Assembly (NCBI RefSeq): GCF_024137965.1 | Contig: NZ_CP099975.1 | Span: 744,001-808,000, forward strand | Length of the DNA stretch: 64,000 bases | Direction of reading: 5' to 3' | From: Halomonas sp. Y3 | GTDB lineage: Bacteria; Pseudomonadota; Gammaproteobacteria; Pseudomonadales; Halomonadaceae | Part shown: piece by piece, positions 9,853 to 19,867 of the stretch | How positions within the stretch are numbered: position 1 is the stretch's first letter | Layout of the letters: each line of letters starts with the position of its first letter | The notes under the pieces: generated by a model | Told to the model about the DNA's origin: nothing | The model's input: the letters and a program-made list of their open reading frames with translations, nothing else | Database searches by the model: none | Made by a program: the position numbers and the translations under genes

Positions 9853-10785
9853 TCAGGGCAGCTCCTCCTCGGCCTCGGCGTCCTCCTTCCTGGCGGGGAT
9901 AAGGTCCTCGCGCTGGAGGTGCACGGCGAGAAGCAGGGCCGCGGCCACGTAGATGGAGGAGAAGGTCCCCACCACCACGCCGATGATCAGGGCGATCGAG
10001 AAGTGGTGGATCATGTCGCCGCCCAGCATCAGCAGCGCCATCAGCACCAGCAGGGTGGTACCGGACGTCGCCAGGGTGCGCGACAGGGTCATGTTGATCG
10101 CTTCGTTGAAGATCGCCGGCATGTCGTCGATGCGTGACTTGCGGATCGTCTCGCGGATGCGGTCATAGACCACGATGGTGTCGTTGAGCGAATAGCCGAT
10201 CACCGCCAGCAGCGCCGCCAGCACGGTGAGGTCGAAGTCGAGCTGGAACAGCGAGAAGATGCCGACCACGATGATCACGTCGTGCATCAGCGCCAGAAGG
10301 GCGCCGATGGCGAACTTGTACTGGAAGCGGAAGGCCACGTAGATCATCACGATGCCCAGCGCCACCAGCAGGCCGAGGCCCGACTGGTCGCGCAGCTGCT
10401 CGCCCACCTGGGCGCCGACGAACTCGGCGCGCACCAGCTCCACGCTGTCGCCGCCGGAGCGCAGCAGCTGCACCACGCGGTCGCCCACCTCGGGGTCGAA
10501 GGCCTGCTGCAGGCGGATCAGCACCTCGGTGGAGGCGCCGAAGGTCTGCACCGAGACGTCGCGGAACTCGGCGGCCTCCAGGGTCTGGCGCACGGCCTCC
10601 AGCGAAGGCGCCACGGCGTAGCGCACCTCCACCAGGGTGCCGCCGGTGAAGTCCAGCCCCAGGTTGAGCTGCTGGAAGAGCAGCGAAATGATCGACGCCA
10701 GGATCAGGGCGGCCGAGATCGCGAAGGCGACCTTGCGCTTGCCCATGAAGTCGAACTGTCGATTGATCAGGGTTTTCATGAGCAC
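9853..10785 (-). CDS. secF: Protein translocase subunit SecF
   Basis: SecF is the smaller RND-type subunit that with SecD and YajC helps SecYEG complete protein export. The 310-residue protein has an N-terminal membrane helix (about 18-38), a periplasmic domain starting LGLDFTGGTLVEV, and five further helices containing the family motif GYSLNDTIVVYDRIRE. It starts four bases after secD stops, so translation is probably coupled. A charged, acidic tail follows the last helix. Confidence 0.97.
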   Translation of the reverse strand: MLMKTLINRQFDFMGKRKVAFAISAALILASIISLLFQQLNLGLDFTGGTLVEVRYAVAPSLEAVRQTLEAAEFRDVSVQTFGASTEVLIRLQQAFDPEVGDRVVQLLRSGGDSVELVRAEFVGAQVGEQLRDQSGLGLLVALGIVMIYVAFRFQYKFAIGALLALMHDVIIVVGIFSLFQLDFDLTVLAALLAVIGYSLNDTIVVYDRIRETIRKSRIDDMPAIFNEAINMTLSRTLATSGTTLLVLMALLMLGGDMIHHFSIALIIGVVVGTFSSIYVAAALLLAVHLQREDLIPARKEDAEAEEELP

Positions 10786-10788
10786 CTC

Positions 10789-12639
10789 TTAAATCCAGAG
10801 CTTCTTGACCGGCTTGCCGCCGTAGACGAGGTTCACCATGGCGCGGGTCACCAGCAGGGCGGTGAACAGCGAGGTGATGATCCCCAGCGACAGGGTCACG
10901 GCGAAGCCCTTGACCGGGCCGGTGCCGATCGAGAACAGGATCACCGCCACCAGCAGGGTGGTGATATTGGCATCGACGATGGAGGTGAAGGCGCGCTCAT
11001 AGCCGGCGTGGATCGCCTGCTGTATCGAGAGCCCGCCGCGCAGCTCCTCACGTATGCGTTCGAAGATCAGCACGTTGGCGTCCACCGCCATCCCCAGGGT
11101 CAGCACGATGCCGGCGATGCCGGGCAGGGTGAGGGTGGCGCCGAGCAGCGACATGGCCGCCATCAGCAGGGTCAGGTTCAGCGCCAGCGCGACGTTGGCG
11201 ATGATGCCGAACACCTTGTAGCGGATCAGCATGAAGAGCACCACCAGCAGCAGGCCGATCTGCACCGACATCACGCCGCGCTTGATGTTCTCGGCCCCCA
11301 GGCTCGGGCCGATGGTGCGCTCCTGCACGAAGTAGATCGGTGCGGCCAGCGAGCCGGAGCGCAGCAGCAGGGCGAGCTCGGCGGCCTCGGTGGGCGAATC
11401 GAGCCCGGTGATGCGGAAGCTGTTGCCCAGGGCGCTCTGGATGGTGGCCAGGCTGATGATGCCGCGCTCGGTGTAGGGCTCGCGGACGATCACCTCCTCG
11501 CCGTCGACCACCTCGACGCTGTCGCGGGTCTTGTGCTCGATGAAGATCACCGCCATGTTGCGACCGATATTGGTGCGGGTGGCGCGGTTCATCAGGGTGC
11601 CGCCGGTGCCGTCCAGGTTGATGTTGACCTGGGGGCGGCCGTTCTCGTCGAAGCTGCGGCTGGCGCTGGAGACGCTGTCGCCGGTGATGATGACGTCGCG
11701 CATCAGCTCGGCGGTGCGCGACTCGTCGTTGCGAAAGCCCAGGCGCTCGGTCTCGTTGTCCGGCGTATCCGGACGCGCCTCGAGGCGGAACTCCAGGTTG
11801 GCGGTGGCGCCCACTACCCGCTTGGCAGCCACGGTGTCCTGGACCCCGGGCAGCTCCACCACGATGCGGTCGGGGCCCTGGCGCTGCACCATGGGCTCGG
11901 CCACGCCCAGCTCGTCCACCCGGTTGCGCAGGGTGGTGAGGTTCTGGTTGACCGCGTAGTCCTGGATCTCGTTGACCGCCTGGTCGGTAAGCGTCATGGC
12001 CAGCGCCGCGCCGCGGCCGTCGCCCACGTTCTGGTAGTCGAAGTCGCGGAACTCGCGGCTGATCAGACGGCGGGCCGCATCGCGGTCCTCCTCGGTGGTG
12101 AAGGTCAGCGTCAGGGTGCGCCCCTCGATCTCGGTGCCGCGGTAGCGGATGCGCTCGCTGCGCAGCTGCTCGCGCATGGCGCTGGCATTGACCTCGAGGC
12201 GCTGGGTCACCGCGGCGTCCATGTCCACCTCCAGCAGGAAGTGCACGCCGCCGCGCAGGTCGAGGCCGAGCGTCATGGGCGAGGCGGAGAGCGCCTGCAG
12301 CCAGGCCGGAGTGGATTCGGCCAGGTTCAGGGCCACCACGAAGTCGTCGCCGAGCATGGCGGCGATGCGGTCGCGGGCCTGGAGCTGTTCATCGGCGTCG
12401 TCGAGGCGGATCAGCACGCTGCTCTCGTCGCGTTCGACGGCCTTGATGGTGATACCGGCGTCGCGCAGGGCGCTCTGGATGCGCTCCAGTTCGCCTTCGT
12501 CGACGGTGGCGTCGCCGCTGGCGCTGCTGATCTGCACCGCCGGATCTTCGGGGTAGAGGTTGGGCAGCGAATAGACCAGGCCGGCGGCGAGGATGACCAG
12601 TATCAGCAGATACTTCCACAGTGGGTAACGGTTGAGCAT
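10789..12639 (-). CDS. secD: Protein translocase subunit SecD
   Basis: SecD is the large RND-type accessory of the Sec translocon and uses the proton gradient to pull proteins outward. The 616-residue protein has the first helix (about 8-26), a large periplasmic P1 region with the hallmark LGLDLRGGVHFLLEV (about 120), and a C-terminal block of five helices with GMAVDANVLIFERIREEL. Length matches gammaproteobacterial SecD. It is in the order yajC-secD-secF; the 119-base leader has three hairpins. Confidence 0.97.
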   Translation of the reverse strand: MLNRYPLWKYLLILVILAAGLVYSLPNLYPEDPAVQISSASGDATVDEGELERIQSALRDAGITIKAVERDESSVLIRLDDADEQLQARDRIAAMLGDDFVVALNLAESTPAWLQALSASPMTLGLDLRGGVHFLLEVDMDAAVTQRLEVNASAMREQLRSERIRYRGTEIEGRTLTLTFTTEEDRDAARRLISREFRDFDYQNVGDGRGAALAMTLTDQAVNEIQDYAVNQNLTTLRNRVDELGVAEPMVQRQGPDRIVVELPGVQDTVAAKRVVGATANLEFRLEARPDTPDNETERLGFRNDESRTAELMRDVIITGDSVSSASRSFDENGRPQVNINLDGTGGTLMNRATRTNIGRNMAVIFIEHKTRDSVEVVDGEEVIVREPYTERGIISLATIQSALGNSFRITGLDSPTEAAELALLLRSGSLAAPIYFVQERTIGPSLGAENIKRGVMSVQIGLLLVVLFMLIRYKVFGIIANVALALNLTLLMAAMSLLGATLTLPGIAGIVLTLGMAVDANVLIFERIREELRGGLSIQQAIHAGYERAFTSIVDANITTLLVAVILFSIGTGPVKGFAVTLSLGIITSLFTALLVTRAMVNLVYGGKPVKKLWI

Positions 12640-12674
12640 GGGAGCCCTGCCCTCAGGTTGCGGACATCAGGGTG

Positions 12675-12746
12675 GTGACGTGAAGACGTCACGATCGCCG
12701 CAGGGTTCCTGCGACGATCGAAAGCGGCCCCGCAGGGGCGGGGCCG
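12675..12746 (-). repeat. Three consecutive stem-loops between yajC and secD
   Basis: Three inverted repeats follow one another: GTGACGT/ACGTCAC (12675-12692), a 6+6-bp stem with one unpaired base per side (12692-12720, CGATCG and CGCAGG arms), and CGGCCCCGC/GCGGGGCCG (12725-12746). On the transcribed minus strand the GC-rich one comes first, followed by CTTTC. They may be an attenuator or an mRNA-processing site that sets the yajC to secDF ratio; a strong U-tract is missing. Confidence 0.45.
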
Positions 12747-12758
12747 GAAGGACACGAC

Positions 12759-13091
12759 TCAGATGGACTTGATGGTGCCCTTGGGCAGCACCGCCGCGAC
12801 GGCGTTCTTCTGCACGTTGATCTGGGTGCCTTCGGCGACTTCCATGGTCAGGAATTCGCTTTCGTCGCTCACCTTGGTGATGCGGCCCAGCACGCCGCCG
12901 CCGATGACGATCTCGTCACCCTTGGCGAGGCTGCCGATCAGCTGCTTGTGCTGCTTGGCCCGCTTGGCCTGGGGGCGCCACAGCAGGAAGTAGAAGATCA
13001 GCACGAAGCCGAGCAGCATGACGATCTGGGCCATGCCGCTGCCGGCGGCGGCGTCCTGGGCATAGGCCGGAGCGATGAGGAAATCCAGCAT
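12759..13091 (-). CDS. yajC: Sec translocon accessory subunit YajC
   Basis: YajC is a small single-span membrane protein bound to SecDF. The 110-residue protein has the membrane helix at about 23-40 (IVMLLGFVLIFYFLLWRPQ), then the cytoplasmic YajC domain with KGDEIVIGGGVLGRI. It sits between tgt and secD as in most gammaproteobacteria. A short Ala-rich N-terminus (APAYAQDAAAGSG) precedes the helix. Confidence 0.96.
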   Translation of the reverse strand: MLDFLIAPAYAQDAAAGSGMAQIVMLLGFVLIFYFLLWRPQAKRAKQHKQLIGSLAKGDEIVIGGGVLGRITKVSDESEFLTMEVAEGTQINVQKNAVAAVLPKGTIKSI

Positions 13092-13155
13092 GGGTGGGTG
13101 TCTCCTGGTTGGTATGAAAAGTTGGTATGAAAGGTCGAGATGGGTAAGGGGTGCT

Positions 13156-13207
13156 GCCCGCCTGGGCGGGCCAGCGCTCCCCGGCGCGCCCGTCAGGGGC
13201 GCCGGGG
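13156..13207 (-). terminator. Two GC-rich hairpins downstream of tgt
   Basis: Stems CCCCGGCGC/GCGCCGGGG (13179-13187 with 13199-13207) and GCCCGCC/GGCGGGC (13156-13162 with 13165-13171) lie directly after the tgt stop on the minus strand. There is no U-tract, so these may only slow polymerase or protect mRNA ends. Confidence 0.35.
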
Positions 13208-13211
13208 GCGA

Positions 13212-14360
<1,149 letters not shown>

Positions 14361-15401
14361 TCAGGAAGGCTGGCGGGTCAGGAACATCGCATCGCCATAG
14401 CTGAAGAAGGCGTAGCGCTGGGCCACCGCCTCGGCGTAGGCCGCCATGGTGGTGTCGTAGCCGGCGAAGGAGGAGACCAGCATCAGCAGGGTGGACTCCG
14501 GCAGGTGGAAGTTGGTGATCAGGGCGTCCACGCAGCGCCACTCGTAGCCGGGGTAGATGAAGATATCGGTCTCGCCGCGATAGGGGGCGATCTCGCCGCT
14601 GCCGCTCTTCAGGCAGGCGCTCTCCAGGCAGCGCACGCTGGTGGTGCCCACGGCGATCACCCGGCGGCCGGCGGCGCGGGCGGTGCGCACCTTGGCGCAG
14701 ACCTCCTCGTCCACCTCCAGCCACTCGCTATGCATGGCGTGCTCGCGGATATCGTCCACGCGCACCGGCTGGAAGGTGCCGGCACCCACGTGCAGGGTGA
14801 CGAAGGCGTGCTCCACCCCCTTTGCGGCAAGCGCCTCGAGCAGCGGCTCGTCGAAGTGCAGCCCTGCGGTGGGCGCGGCCACCGCGCCGGCGCGGCGGGC
14901 ATAGACGGTCTGGTAGCGCTCGCGGTCGGTACTCTCGTCCTCGCGGTCGATATAGGGCGGCAGCGGCATATGGCCGTGCGCCTCGAGCAGCGCGATCAGC
15001 GGCGTCTCACCCAGGAAGCGCAGTTCGAACAGGGCGTCCCGGCGCCCCTCCACCACGGCGCGGATGCCGCCCTCGAACTCAAGCTCGGTGCCCGGTTTCG
15101 GCGACTTGCTCGAGCGCAGGTGGGCCAGGCCGCGGTGGGCGTCCAGGGGGCGCTCCAGCAGCATCTCCACCTTGCCACCGCTGGCCTTGTGGCCGTGCAG
15201 GCGGGCGGGGATCACCCGGGTATCGTTGAAGACCAGCAGATCGCCGGGCTCGAGCAGCTCGAGGAGGTCCGGGAAGCGGCGGTGGGCCAGCTCGCCGCTG
15301 GCGCCGTCGACGCACAGCAGCCGGCAGTCGCTGCGCTGCTCGGAGGGATAGCGGGCGATCAGCTCGTCGGGGAGCTCGAAATGGAAGTCGGCGCGCTGCA
15401 T
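14361..15401 (-). CDS. queA: S-adenosylmethionine:tRNA ribosyltransferase-isomerase
   Basis: QueA turns preQ1-tRNA into epoxyqueuosine-tRNA, following Tgt. The start at 15401 gives 346 residues beginning [19 protein letters not shown], which is standard; the frame is open for another ten codons upstream. Family motifs seen include [42 protein letters not shown] residues ([11 protein letters not shown]) and [14 protein letters not shown]. First gene of the queA-tgt-yajC-secDF run. Confidence 0.97.
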   Translation of the reverse strand: MQRADFHFELPDELIARYPSEQRSDCRLLCVDGASGELAHRRFPDLLELLEPGDLLVFNDTRVIPARLHGHKASGGKVEMLLERPLDAHRGLAHLRSSKSPKPGTELEFEGGIRAVVEGRRDALFELRFLGETPLIALLEAHGHMPLPPYIDREDESTDRERYQTVYARRAGAVAAPTAGLHFDEPLLEALAAKGVEHAFVTLHVGAGTFQPVRVDDIREHAMHSEWLEVDEEVCAKVRTARAAGRRVIAVGTTSVRCLESACLKSGSGEIAPYRGETDIFIYPGYEWRCVDALITNFHLPESTLLMLVSSFAGYDTTMAAYAEAVAQRYAFFSYGDAMFLTRQPS

Positions 15402-15475
15402 GGGCGGTATCGGAATCCGGTGTCTTGGCAAGCCGCCTAGGATACCGGCTCGATCGGGGGAAGTCAGGACCCAGA

Positions 15476-15503
15476 TTGACCCGCCGCCGGGCCCACGTAT
15501 AAT
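15476..15503 (+). promoter_or_regulatory. Promoter of tRNA-Leu
   Basis: TTGACC (15476-15481) and TATAAT (15498-15503) with a 16-base spacer lie just ahead of the tRNA, followed by a GC-rich discriminator. This is the form expected of a strong, stringently controlled stable-RNA promoter. Confidence 0.8.
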
Positions 15504-15515
15504 GCCTCTCGCGTT

Positions 15516-15602
15516 GCCGGCGTGGCGAAATTGGTAGACGCAGGAGATTCAAAATCTCCCGGGGGCAACCTCTTGTCGGTTCGAGTCCGACCGCCGGTAC
15601 CA
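15516..15602 (+). tRNA. tRNA-Leu (anticodon CAA)
   Basis: An 87-base cloverleaf with a long variable arm. The acceptor GCCGGCG pairs with CGCCGGT (one G-U), followed by discriminator A and encoded CCA. The anticodon stem GGAGA/TCTCC encloses the loop TTCAAAA with anticodon CAA; the D-arm has TTGGTAGACGC and the T-arm has GTTCGAGTCC. The long variable arm and A73 are class II leucine features. Confidence 0.95.
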
Positions 15603-15624
15603 GTGTTTTGCAGACCCTCTTCCA

Positions 15625-15650
15625 GAACGGCCGCCCCAGGGCGGTCGTTC
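15625..15650 (+). terminator. Terminator after tRNA-Leu
   Basis: A 12-bp inverted repeat (15625-15636 with 15639-15650, one G-U pair) with almost no spacer is followed by GCGTTTGTG. It ends the tRNA transcript 22 bases after CCA. Confidence 0.65.
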
Positions 15651-15744
15651 GCGTTTGTGCAACGCTCTGGTGTTTGGCTCGCCGCGCCGGGCGCTGCGGG
15701 GTATCGTGGTTGCCGAACATCATGTCCCTGCTAATGGAGTCAGC

Positions 15745-16617
15745 ATGAGCGATCACGTCTACGTTCCGCCCCGGGTCTGGAAGTGGGAGCAGCCCAGCGG
15801 CGGCACCTTCGCCAGCATCAATCGGCCCGTGGCCGGCCCCACCCATGACAAGGCACTGCCGGTGGGCAAGCACCCGCTGCAGCTCTACTCCCTGGCCACG
15901 CCCAACGGGGTCAAGGTCACGGTGATGCTGGAGGAGCTGCTGGCGCTGGGGCATGCCGGCGCCGAGTATGACGCCTGGCTGATCCGCATCGGCGATGGCG
16001 ACCAGTTCGGCAGCGGCTTCGTCGAGGTGAACCCCAACTCCAAGATCCCGGCGCTGATGGACCGCTCCGCCAGCCCGCCCCAGCGGGTCTTCGAGTCCGG
16101 CGCCATCCTGCTCTATCTGGCCGAAAAATTCGGCGAGTTCCTGCCCGACGGTCACGCCGAGCGCACCGAGACCCTCAGCTGGCTCTTCTGGCAGATGGGC
16201 AGCGCCCCCTACCTGGGCGGCGGCTTCGGCCACTTCTACGCCTATGCGCCTGAGAAGCTCGAGTACCCCATCAACCGCTTCGCCATGGAGGCCAAGCGCC
16301 AGCTCGACGTGCTGGACCGCCGCCTGGCGGAGTCGCGCTACCTGGGGGGCGATATCTACACCATCGCCGATATCGCCAACTGGCCCTGGTACGGTCAGCT
16401 GGTGCTGGGGCGGCTCTATGACGCGGGGGAGTTCCTGCAGGTGCAGGAGTACCGGCACGTGCTGCGCTGGGCGCAGGAGATCGATAGCCGGCCGGCGGTG
16501 CAGCGCGGGCGCATGGTCAACCGCACCTTCGGCGAGCCCGAGATGCAGCTGCACGAGCGGCACGACGCCGGCGACTTCGAGACCCGTACCCAGGACCGGC
16601 TCGGCTCCGAGGGCTGA
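15745..16617 (+). CDS. yghU: YghU-type glutathione S-transferase / disulfide-bond oxidoreductase
   Basis: The 290-residue cytosolic protein matches the nu-class GST YghU, a disulfide-bond reductase that holds two glutathiones. It has the N-terminal extension typical of the class ([30 protein letters not shown]), the thioredoxin-fold start [18 protein letters not shown] with the Thr-Pro-Asn glutathione site, NPNSKIPAL and [14 protein letters not shown]. The start at 15745 is chosen on homology; the frame is open upstream into the tRNA terminator. It seems to be a single-gene unit. Confidence 0.9.
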   Translation: MSDHVYVPPRVWKWEQPSGGTFASINRPVAGPTHDKALPVGKHPLQLYSLATPNGVKVTVMLEELLALGHAGAEYDAWLIRIGDGDQFGSGFVEVNPNSKIPALMDRSASPPQRVFESGAILLYLAEKFGEFLPDGHAERTETLSWLFWQMGSAPYLGGGFGHFYAYAPEKLEYPINRFAMEAKRQLDVLDRRLAESRYLGGDIYTIADIANWPWYGQLVLGRLYDAGEFLQVQEYRHVLRWAQEIDSRPAVQRGRMVNRTFGEPEMQLHERHDAGDFETRTQDRLGSEG

Positions 16618-16745
16618 GGAGCACCACTGCCGGGGCGAGGCGCGACTCGTCCCGGCCTGGGGAACCCCCCGGCGGCCCGCAAGTCTCTGAAGTGGGTACG
16701 TTCCATCACTGGAGCGTTCAGCTACCGAGACAAGGAGAGTGTTGC

Positions 16746-17390
16746 ATGAGCTCCCAAGAAGCGTCTTCGCCTTCCGACCCGCCCCTTCGCCGCCACCACC
16801 GCCCCAGCGGATTCTCCGACTGGTTTGCCTACCGGCTGGTGCGCTTCATGCGCTTCTTCGCCGACCTGTTCTTCGCCGGGCGCTACGGCCACCGCGCCGT
16901 GGTGCTGGAGACGGTGGCCGCCGTGCCGGGCATGGTGGGTGGAACGCTGCAGCACTTGCGCTCCCTGCGGCGCCTGAAGGGCGACGATGGCTGGATTCGT
17001 ACCCTGCTCGACGAGGCCGAAAACGAACGCATGCACCTGATGACCTTCATCGAGGTGGCGCGGCCCACCCGGTTGGAGCGGGCTCTGATCGTGCTGGCCC
17101 AGGGGGCGTTCTACAACCTCTTTTTTCTGCTCTATCTCTGTTCGAGCAGGACGGCCCACCGGGTGGTGGGCTATCTCGAGGAGGAGGCGGTGATCAGCTA
17201 TACCGAGTATCTCGAGGGCATCGACAGCGGGAAGTACGAGAACATTCCGGCGCCGCAGATCGCCATCGACTACTGGAAGCTTCCCGCCGATGCGCGCCTG
17301 CGCGAGGTGGTCGAGGCGGTGAGGGCCGACGAGGCCGACCATCGCGACGTCAACCACGATTTTGCCGACCAGATCGCCGGCGGCCGCTGA
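16746..17390 (+). CDS. aox: Alternative oxidase (cyanide-insensitive ubiquinol oxidase)
   Basis: AOX is a monotopic diiron membrane protein that oxidises ubiquinol and reduces oxygen to water without pumping protons. The 214-residue protein carries all six ligands: Glu55 ([13 protein letters not shown]), Glu94 and His97 (NERMHL), Glu146 (LEEEAV), Glu196 and His199 (DEADHRD). The N-terminus lacks a mitochondrial-type extension, as usual in bacterial forms. A clear AAGGAG site precedes the ATG at 16746. It stands alone between yghU and rlpA with no linked regulator. AOX is scattered in gammaproteobacteria, so transfer in the past is possible. COQ7-type diiron hydroxylases lack these motifs. Confidence 0.93.
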   Translation: MSSQEASSPSDPPLRRHHRPSGFSDWFAYRLVRFMRFFADLFFAGRYGHRAVVLETVAAVPGMVGGTLQHLRSLRRLKGDDGWIRTLLDEAENERMHLMTFIEVARPTRLERALIVLAQGAFYNLFFLLYLCSSRTAHRVVGYLEEEAVISYTEYLEGIDSGKYENIPAPQIAIDYWKLPADARLREVVEAVRADEADHRDVNHDFADQIAGGR

Positions 17391-17412
17391 GCGCCGGGCG
17401 ATGGCGCTCGCC

Positions 17413-17796
17413 TCAGTTGATGGCGGTGATGATCACCGGAGCCACGCCGCGGTTGAGCATGCCGAGCTCCCGGGCGGCGCGCTTGGAGAGGTCGATGATG
17501 CGTCCTTTCACGAAGGGGCCGCGGTCGTTGATCACCACGGTGACCTCGCGGCCGGTGTCCGGTCGGGTCACGACGACTTCGGTGCCGAAGGGCAGGTCGG
17601 GGTGGGCGGCGGTCAGCTGGTTCTGGTCGAATCGCTCACCGCTGGCGGTGGCTCGGCCGTGGAACTTGTCGTGATAGAAGGAGGCGTAGCCTTCCTGAAT
17701 CTCCGCCTCGGCCTCATGGGCCAGGGCCGCCTGGGTACCGAGGGTCAACGCGCCTGTCAGGCAGCAGGCGAGGAACAGTCTCGATCGGGTTCCCAT
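17413..17796 (-). CDS. rlpA: RlpA-like exported double-psi beta-barrel protein
   Basis: A short septal-ring RlpA family protein of 127 residues. It has a signal peptide (about 1-26, ending AALA-HE), then a double-psi beta-barrel with the family motifs [21 protein letters not shown] (start of the barrel) and VVINDRGPF, then [16 protein letters not shown]. Some RlpA proteins cleave naked glycan strands. There is no SPOR domain and no lipobox, so it is the minimal form and should be periplasmic. The frame continues upstream into ldcA but the signal peptide fixes the start at 17796. Confidence 0.88.
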   Translation of the reverse strand: MGTRSRLFLACCLTGALTLGTQAALAHEAEAEIQEGYASFYHDKFHGRATASGERFDQNQLTAAHPDLPFGTEVVVTRPDTGREVTVVINDRGPFVKGRIIDLSKRAARELGMLNRGVAPVIITAIN

Positions 17797-17996
17797 CTGG
17801 GTTTCCTCAGGGTCTCTCGTAGTGCGGGTCGCGTATGCTGCGATGCAGCGAGTTGCCAAAGGGCGAGTCGATAGTAGCCGCCTTTCCCGGAGGCCACAAC
17901 CCTTTCTCGGAGATCGGCGAAGATGGCCGCAGAATAGCGACAATCTCCTAATGCAGTGTTCGCTATGAGCCGGGCCCATGACGGCAGGGGCCGCGC

Positions 17997-18884
17997 CTAC
18001 CCGGCCATGATCAGCTCCCCCCCTTCGATAAGACCCGGTGCGCCCACCCGCCAGGGGCGATTGTCCAGGCCGTGGCCGACGGGCAGCCCGTGGTAGAGCG
18101 GCACGTCCAGCGGGGCCAGGGTCTCGGCGATGATGGCCTCCAGCGGGGTCGCGTCGAAGGCGCTGCACCCCTCGAAGGTGCCCAGGCAGATCGCGCCGGC
18201 GGCGTCGAGGGCGCCGCCGTGAACCAGCTGCCAGAGGGCCCGCTCCAGGCGGTAGTAGGGCTCGCCCACGTCCTCGAGCACCACCAGGGCCCCGGCAGGC
18301 GCATGAAAGGCCGCCGGTGTCCCCGCCAGGCTCGCCAGGGTGATGAGGTTGCCGCCCACCACCGGGCCCGCCAGGCGTGCGGGGGCCTCGCCCCAGGGGC
18401 GGAGGGGCAGGCGCTGTTCGGCAGGCCCGCCTATCAGCGTCAGGGTCTCCTCGAACTGTCGGCGGACAAGGGCGCGGGCCTGCGCGTCGTCCTCCAGGAG
18501 TCTGCCCGCCGCCTTGACCACCGGGCCGTGGATGGCCGGCAGCTCCTGGCGGCGCCAGTGATCGAGCAGCACGGTGACGTCGGAGAAGCCCACCAGCGGC
18601 TTGGGGTGCGCCTTGAGGTGCGCCCAGTCGATGCCGTCCAGCAGCTGGGCGGCGCCATAGCCGCCGCGGATGGCCCAGACCGCCCGGGTATCGGGGTCGG
18701 CGTAGGCGGCATGCAGCTGATCCAGGCGCCACTGGCGCTCGCCCGCCAGGTAGCGGGTCGGACGCTGCAGCGGTTCGGGGCAGTGCACCCGGACGTCCAG
18801 GGACTCGAGCCCGCGAATGCCGGCCGCCACGGCGGCGGCATCGGTGACCGAGGAGAGGGCGACGAGGCTGATGGCAAGCGGCAT
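17997..18884 (-). CDS. ldcA: LD-carboxypeptidase (muramoyltetrapeptide carboxypeptidase)
   Basis: LdcA removes the terminal D-Ala from murein tetrapeptides during cytoplasmic peptidoglycan recycling (S66 family). The 295-residue protein shows the conserved [11 protein letters not shown] and the nucleophile elbow GFSD with Ser101, and later [13 protein letters not shown] and [13 protein letters not shown] with the expected acidic residue. Length is typical. It is followed 200 bases later by rlpA, another wall-related gene, in the same direction. Confidence 0.92.
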   Translation of the reverse strand: MPLAISLVALSSVTDAAAVAAGIRGLESLDVRVHCPEPLQRPTRYLAGERQWRLDQLHAAYADPDTRAVWAIRGGYGAAQLLDGIDWAHLKAHPKPLVGFSDVTVLLDHWRRQELPAIHGPVVKAAGRLLEDDAQARALVRRQFEETLTLIGGPAEQRLPLRPWGEAPARLAGPVVGGNLITLASLAGTPAAFHAPAGALVVLEDVGEPYYRLERALWQLVHGGALDAAGAICLGTFEGCSAFDATPLEAIIAETLAPLDVPLYHGLPVGHGLDNRPWRVGAPGLIEGGELIMAG

Positions 18885-18961
18885 GGTCGGGTTCCGGCAG
18901 TGGCGAGGGCTCCAAGGATGGCATGGCCAGGCGCCGCCTGCATCCGGCCTCGGAAACGAAA

Positions 18962-18985
18962 ACGCCCCATCCGAAGATGGGGCGT
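18962..18985 (-). terminator. Rho-independent terminator of the 105-residue gene
   Basis: ACGCCCCATC and GATGGGGCGT form a perfect 10-bp stem with a CGAA loop. On the minus strand it is followed by TTTCGTTTTC. Confidence 0.85.
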
Positions 18986-19009
18986 GGGAGCTGTCGACGA
19001 GGGCGTGCG

Positions 19010-19327
19010 TCAGTGTCGCGGCGCCGTCTCCTCCTCGAACAGCTCTGCCTTGGCCTCGCGCATCACGTCCTCGCAGGCGGCCTGGTGGGCCAGCTGGGTG
19101 AGCAGGCTCTGGGTCACGGCAAAGCCCTTGCCCAGGCAGGTGTCGATCTCGTCCCGACTCACCGTCGGGGTCACGTCGCAGTCGATCTTCAGGGTTCTGC
19201 TGCCGCCGTCCAGCCGGTCGGCAAAGTCACGCAGCTGCCAGGCGATTCGTTCCTTCCAGCTAGCTGATTCATCCGCGCTCTCGTTTACGCTAAACGTGCA
19301 CCGCCATTCAGGTTTGTAGACCTTCAT
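19010..19327 (-). CDS. Conserved hypothetical protein, 105 residues
   Basis: I do not recognise a family. The protein starts [16 protein letters not shown] after a good GGAGG site, has no signal peptide or membrane helix, and is rich in charged residues. It holds cysteines at about 10, 45, 59 and 82 (the last in QAACEDVM) without a metal-binding spacing. The middle reads as a possible small alpha/beta domain ([18 protein letters not shown]). It has its own terminator and is divergent from the HIT gene, so it is an independent unit. Confidence 0.75.
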   Translation of the reverse strand: MKVYKPEWRCTFSVNESADESASWKERIAWQLRDFADRLDGGSRTLKIDCDVTPTVSRDEIDTCLGKGFAVTQSLLTQLAHQAACEDVMREAKAELFEEETAPRH

Positions 19328-19471
19328 GTGAACCTCCGTGCTGGCTTGGAATGAATGATCGATCGTGTATTCTGCTCCGTACAGGGATGTTGCACCCTCC
19401 AGCATACCGATTTCGCACCGCTGTTGCAGGCATCAATGCAGCGGCACGACCAATGAGTCAGGAGAGCACCG

Positions 19472-19867
19472 ATGGCGAGCGTCTTTACCCGTATCATCCA
19501 GGGAGAGATCCCGGGGCATTTCGTCCACGAGGACGACCAGTGCGTGGTCATCATGACCATCCAGCCGATGAAGCCCGGCCATGTGCTGGTGATCCCCCGG
19601 GAGGAGGTGGACCACTGGGATGATCTCTCTGAGCCCCTCTACCAGCACCTGATGAGCGTCTCGCGGCGCCTGGCCAAGGCGATCAAGCGGGCCTTTCCCT
19701 GCAAGCGGGTCGGCATGCTGGTGGTGGGACTGGAGGTGCCCCACGTGCATATTCATCTCACCCCCCTGGACGAGATGAGCGATATCCAGGTGGTGGATCT
19801 GCCCATGGCCGACCAGGCGGATCTGGCGGCCGCTGCCGAGAAGCTGCGTGCGGCCCTGGCGGCGTAG
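19472..19867 (+). CDS. HIT-family nucleotide hydrolase/transferase
   Basis: HIT proteins hydrolyse nucleoside phosphoramidates, dinucleoside polyphosphates or similar substrates. The 131-residue protein has the Ile/Val-rich beta core, KPGHVLVIPREEVDHWDDL, and the histidine triad HVHIHLTPL at 91-99. It is of the short Hint-like type. The last 20 bases overlap the start of the next gene, an exported transglycosylase-like protein, suggesting coupled translation. Substrate cannot be read from sequence. Confidence 0.92.
   Translation: MASVFTRIIQGEIPGHFVHEDDQCVVIMTIQPMKPGHVLVIPREEVDHWDDLSEPLYQHLMSVSRRLAKAIKRAFPCKRVGMLVVGLEVPHVHIHLTPLDEMSDIQVVDLPMADQADLAAAAEKLRAALAA

Noticed and set aside
10282..12678. 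A 798-codon plus-strand frame opposite secF and secD
   Set aside because: SecD and SecF are certain in the opposite direction; this frame lacks a ribosome-binding site and family motifs.
16618..16745. NsrR- or FNR-type site ahead of the alternative oxidase
   Set aside because: The only dyad (TCCA-TCAC-TGGA) is short and does not match either consensus.
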